Source: an uncultured Eubacterium sp.
GTDB lineage: Bacteria > Bacillota_A > Clostridia > Lachnospirales > Lachnospiraceae
Direction of reading: 5' to 3'
DNA length: 6,087 bases
NCBI GenBank assembly: GCA_947653505.1
Contig: CANTHI010000239.1
Span: forward strand, 1 to 6,087
The translations under genes and the position numbers were made by a program. The notes beneath the pieces are model-generated. The model worked only from the letters and a program-made list of their open reading frames with translations, had not been told where the DNA came from and did not search any database. Of the stretch, positions 5,576 to 6,087 are shown in pieces; position 1 is the first letter of the stretch; each line of letters starts with the position of its first letter.

Positions 5576-6087
5576 ATGAATACATTGGATTATCAGCATG
5601 TTTTTCACGAAATTAAAAACACTGTCACTTTAATTAACAGTTCCGCGCAGCTGCTGGACAGCAAATGCCCGCAATTAAATACCGAACCACACTGGGACAA
5701 TATCAGACATGAAATCACATATCTGAAAAATATGGTTCTGGAAATCTCACAGGCTGGAAGCACAGAGCAGCTTCAAAAAGAAGCTCTGGATATTAACTGT
5801 CTGCTGGAAGATACGTGCCGCTTTATGAAAGATGCTTATTCTGATCTGGAGTGGGAACTAAGACTATGTGAACATCTTCCATTTGTATATGCAGATAATA
5901 CCAAGTTAAAACAGGCTATTTTAAATCTTCTGAAAAACTCTGCCGAAGCTGATTCTGAGTACATTACGATTACAACACAAAGTAAAGACGCGAATGTACA
6001 GATAACCGTTACAGACTGTGGAGGCGGCATCCCTCTTCCCTTGGAAGATAAGGTTTTTGATCTGTTTACTACCTCCAAAAAAGAAGG
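5576..6087 (+). CDS. Sensor histidine kinase without sensor domain, 3' end cut by window
   Basis: 170 complete codons plus two bases run from ATG 5576 to the window edge with no stop. A GGGGG ribosome binding site lies eight bases upstream. The protein begins almost at once with the phosphoacceptor helix: HEIKNTVTLI at 11-20, with H11 the predicted autophosphorylated residue followed by the usual E-x-K-N. A second helix of the dimerisation bundle follows to about residue 60. The HATPase domain shows the N-box QAILNLLKNSAEA (113-125, N117 and N121), the G1 box DCGGGIP (147-153) and the F-box KVFDLFTTSKKE (159-170). The G2 box should lie just past the edge. There is no signal peptide, membrane helix, PAS or HAMP region, so it is a cytoplasmic kinase whose signal must come from a partner or another input. 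Its response regulator may lie just downstream. It could act in sporulation or nutrient signalling, but nothing here decides that. Confidence 0.93.
   Translation, partial: MNTLDYQHVFHEIKNTVTLINSSAQLLDSKCPQLNTEPHWDNIRHEITYLKNMVLEISQAGSTEQLQKEALDINCLLEDTCRFMKDAYSDLEWELRLCEHLPFVYADNTKLKQAILNLLKNSAEADSEYITITTQSKDANVQITVTDCGGGIPLPLEDKVFDLFTTSKKE

Noticed and set aside
5836..6078. Open minus-strand frame of 80 codons inside the kinase gene
   Set aside because: It lies opposite the conserved N-box, G1 box and F-box codons of the kinase, and is a shadow of that gene.

Overview
The window looks like chromosomal DNA from a low-GC, anaerobic Gram-positive bacterium of the Clostridia, most likely Lachnospiraceae. 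That placement is inferred from AT-rich codon use, strong AGGAG-type ribosome binding sites, and the character of the glucose-6-phosphate isomerase, HIT and MurG-type proteins. No database search was possible. I see no insertion sequence, CRISPR array, tRNA, rRNA or phage gene.

Layout. Positions 2-139 (+) are the C-terminal end of an unidentified protein, closed by a symmetric hairpin terminator (139-186). A leftward block follows, in transcription order: a 418-aa Cys/His-rich protein of unknown function (3643-2387), a 137-aa single-pass membrane protein with an acidic tail (2194-1781), and pgi, glucose-6-phosphate isomerase (1620-274). A 195-bp divergent intergenic region separates this block from a rightward MurG-type glycosyltransferase (3839-4903), which has its own near-consensus promoter and ends at a second symmetric hairpin (4940-4987). 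Convergent with it is a leftward HIT-family nucleotide-binding hydrolase (5464-5042). Divergent from the HIT gene is a rightward sensor histidine kinase with no sensor domain, which starts at 5576 and runs off the right edge.

Functions. pgi is central carbon metabolism. The MurG-type enzyme is expected to add GlcNAc to lipid I, giving lipid II, on the inner face of the membrane. The HIT protein is a housekeeping nucleotide phosphoramidase or hydrolase. The kinase probably phosphorylates a response regulator encoded outside the window. The 418-aa and 137-aa genes may form a small unit. They are the least understood part of the window. The 418-aa protein has faint resemblance to the metallo-beta-lactamase fold without its metal-binding motif, and the reading frame through both genes is interrupted by only one TAG codon.

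Regulation visible in the sequence: good promoters precede the MurG-type gene and the kinase, and plausible ones precede the 418-aa gene and the HIT gene. A 7-7-7 inverted repeat lies across the facing -35 elements of the HIT and kinase promoters, and a second dyad lies at the expected kinase start site.
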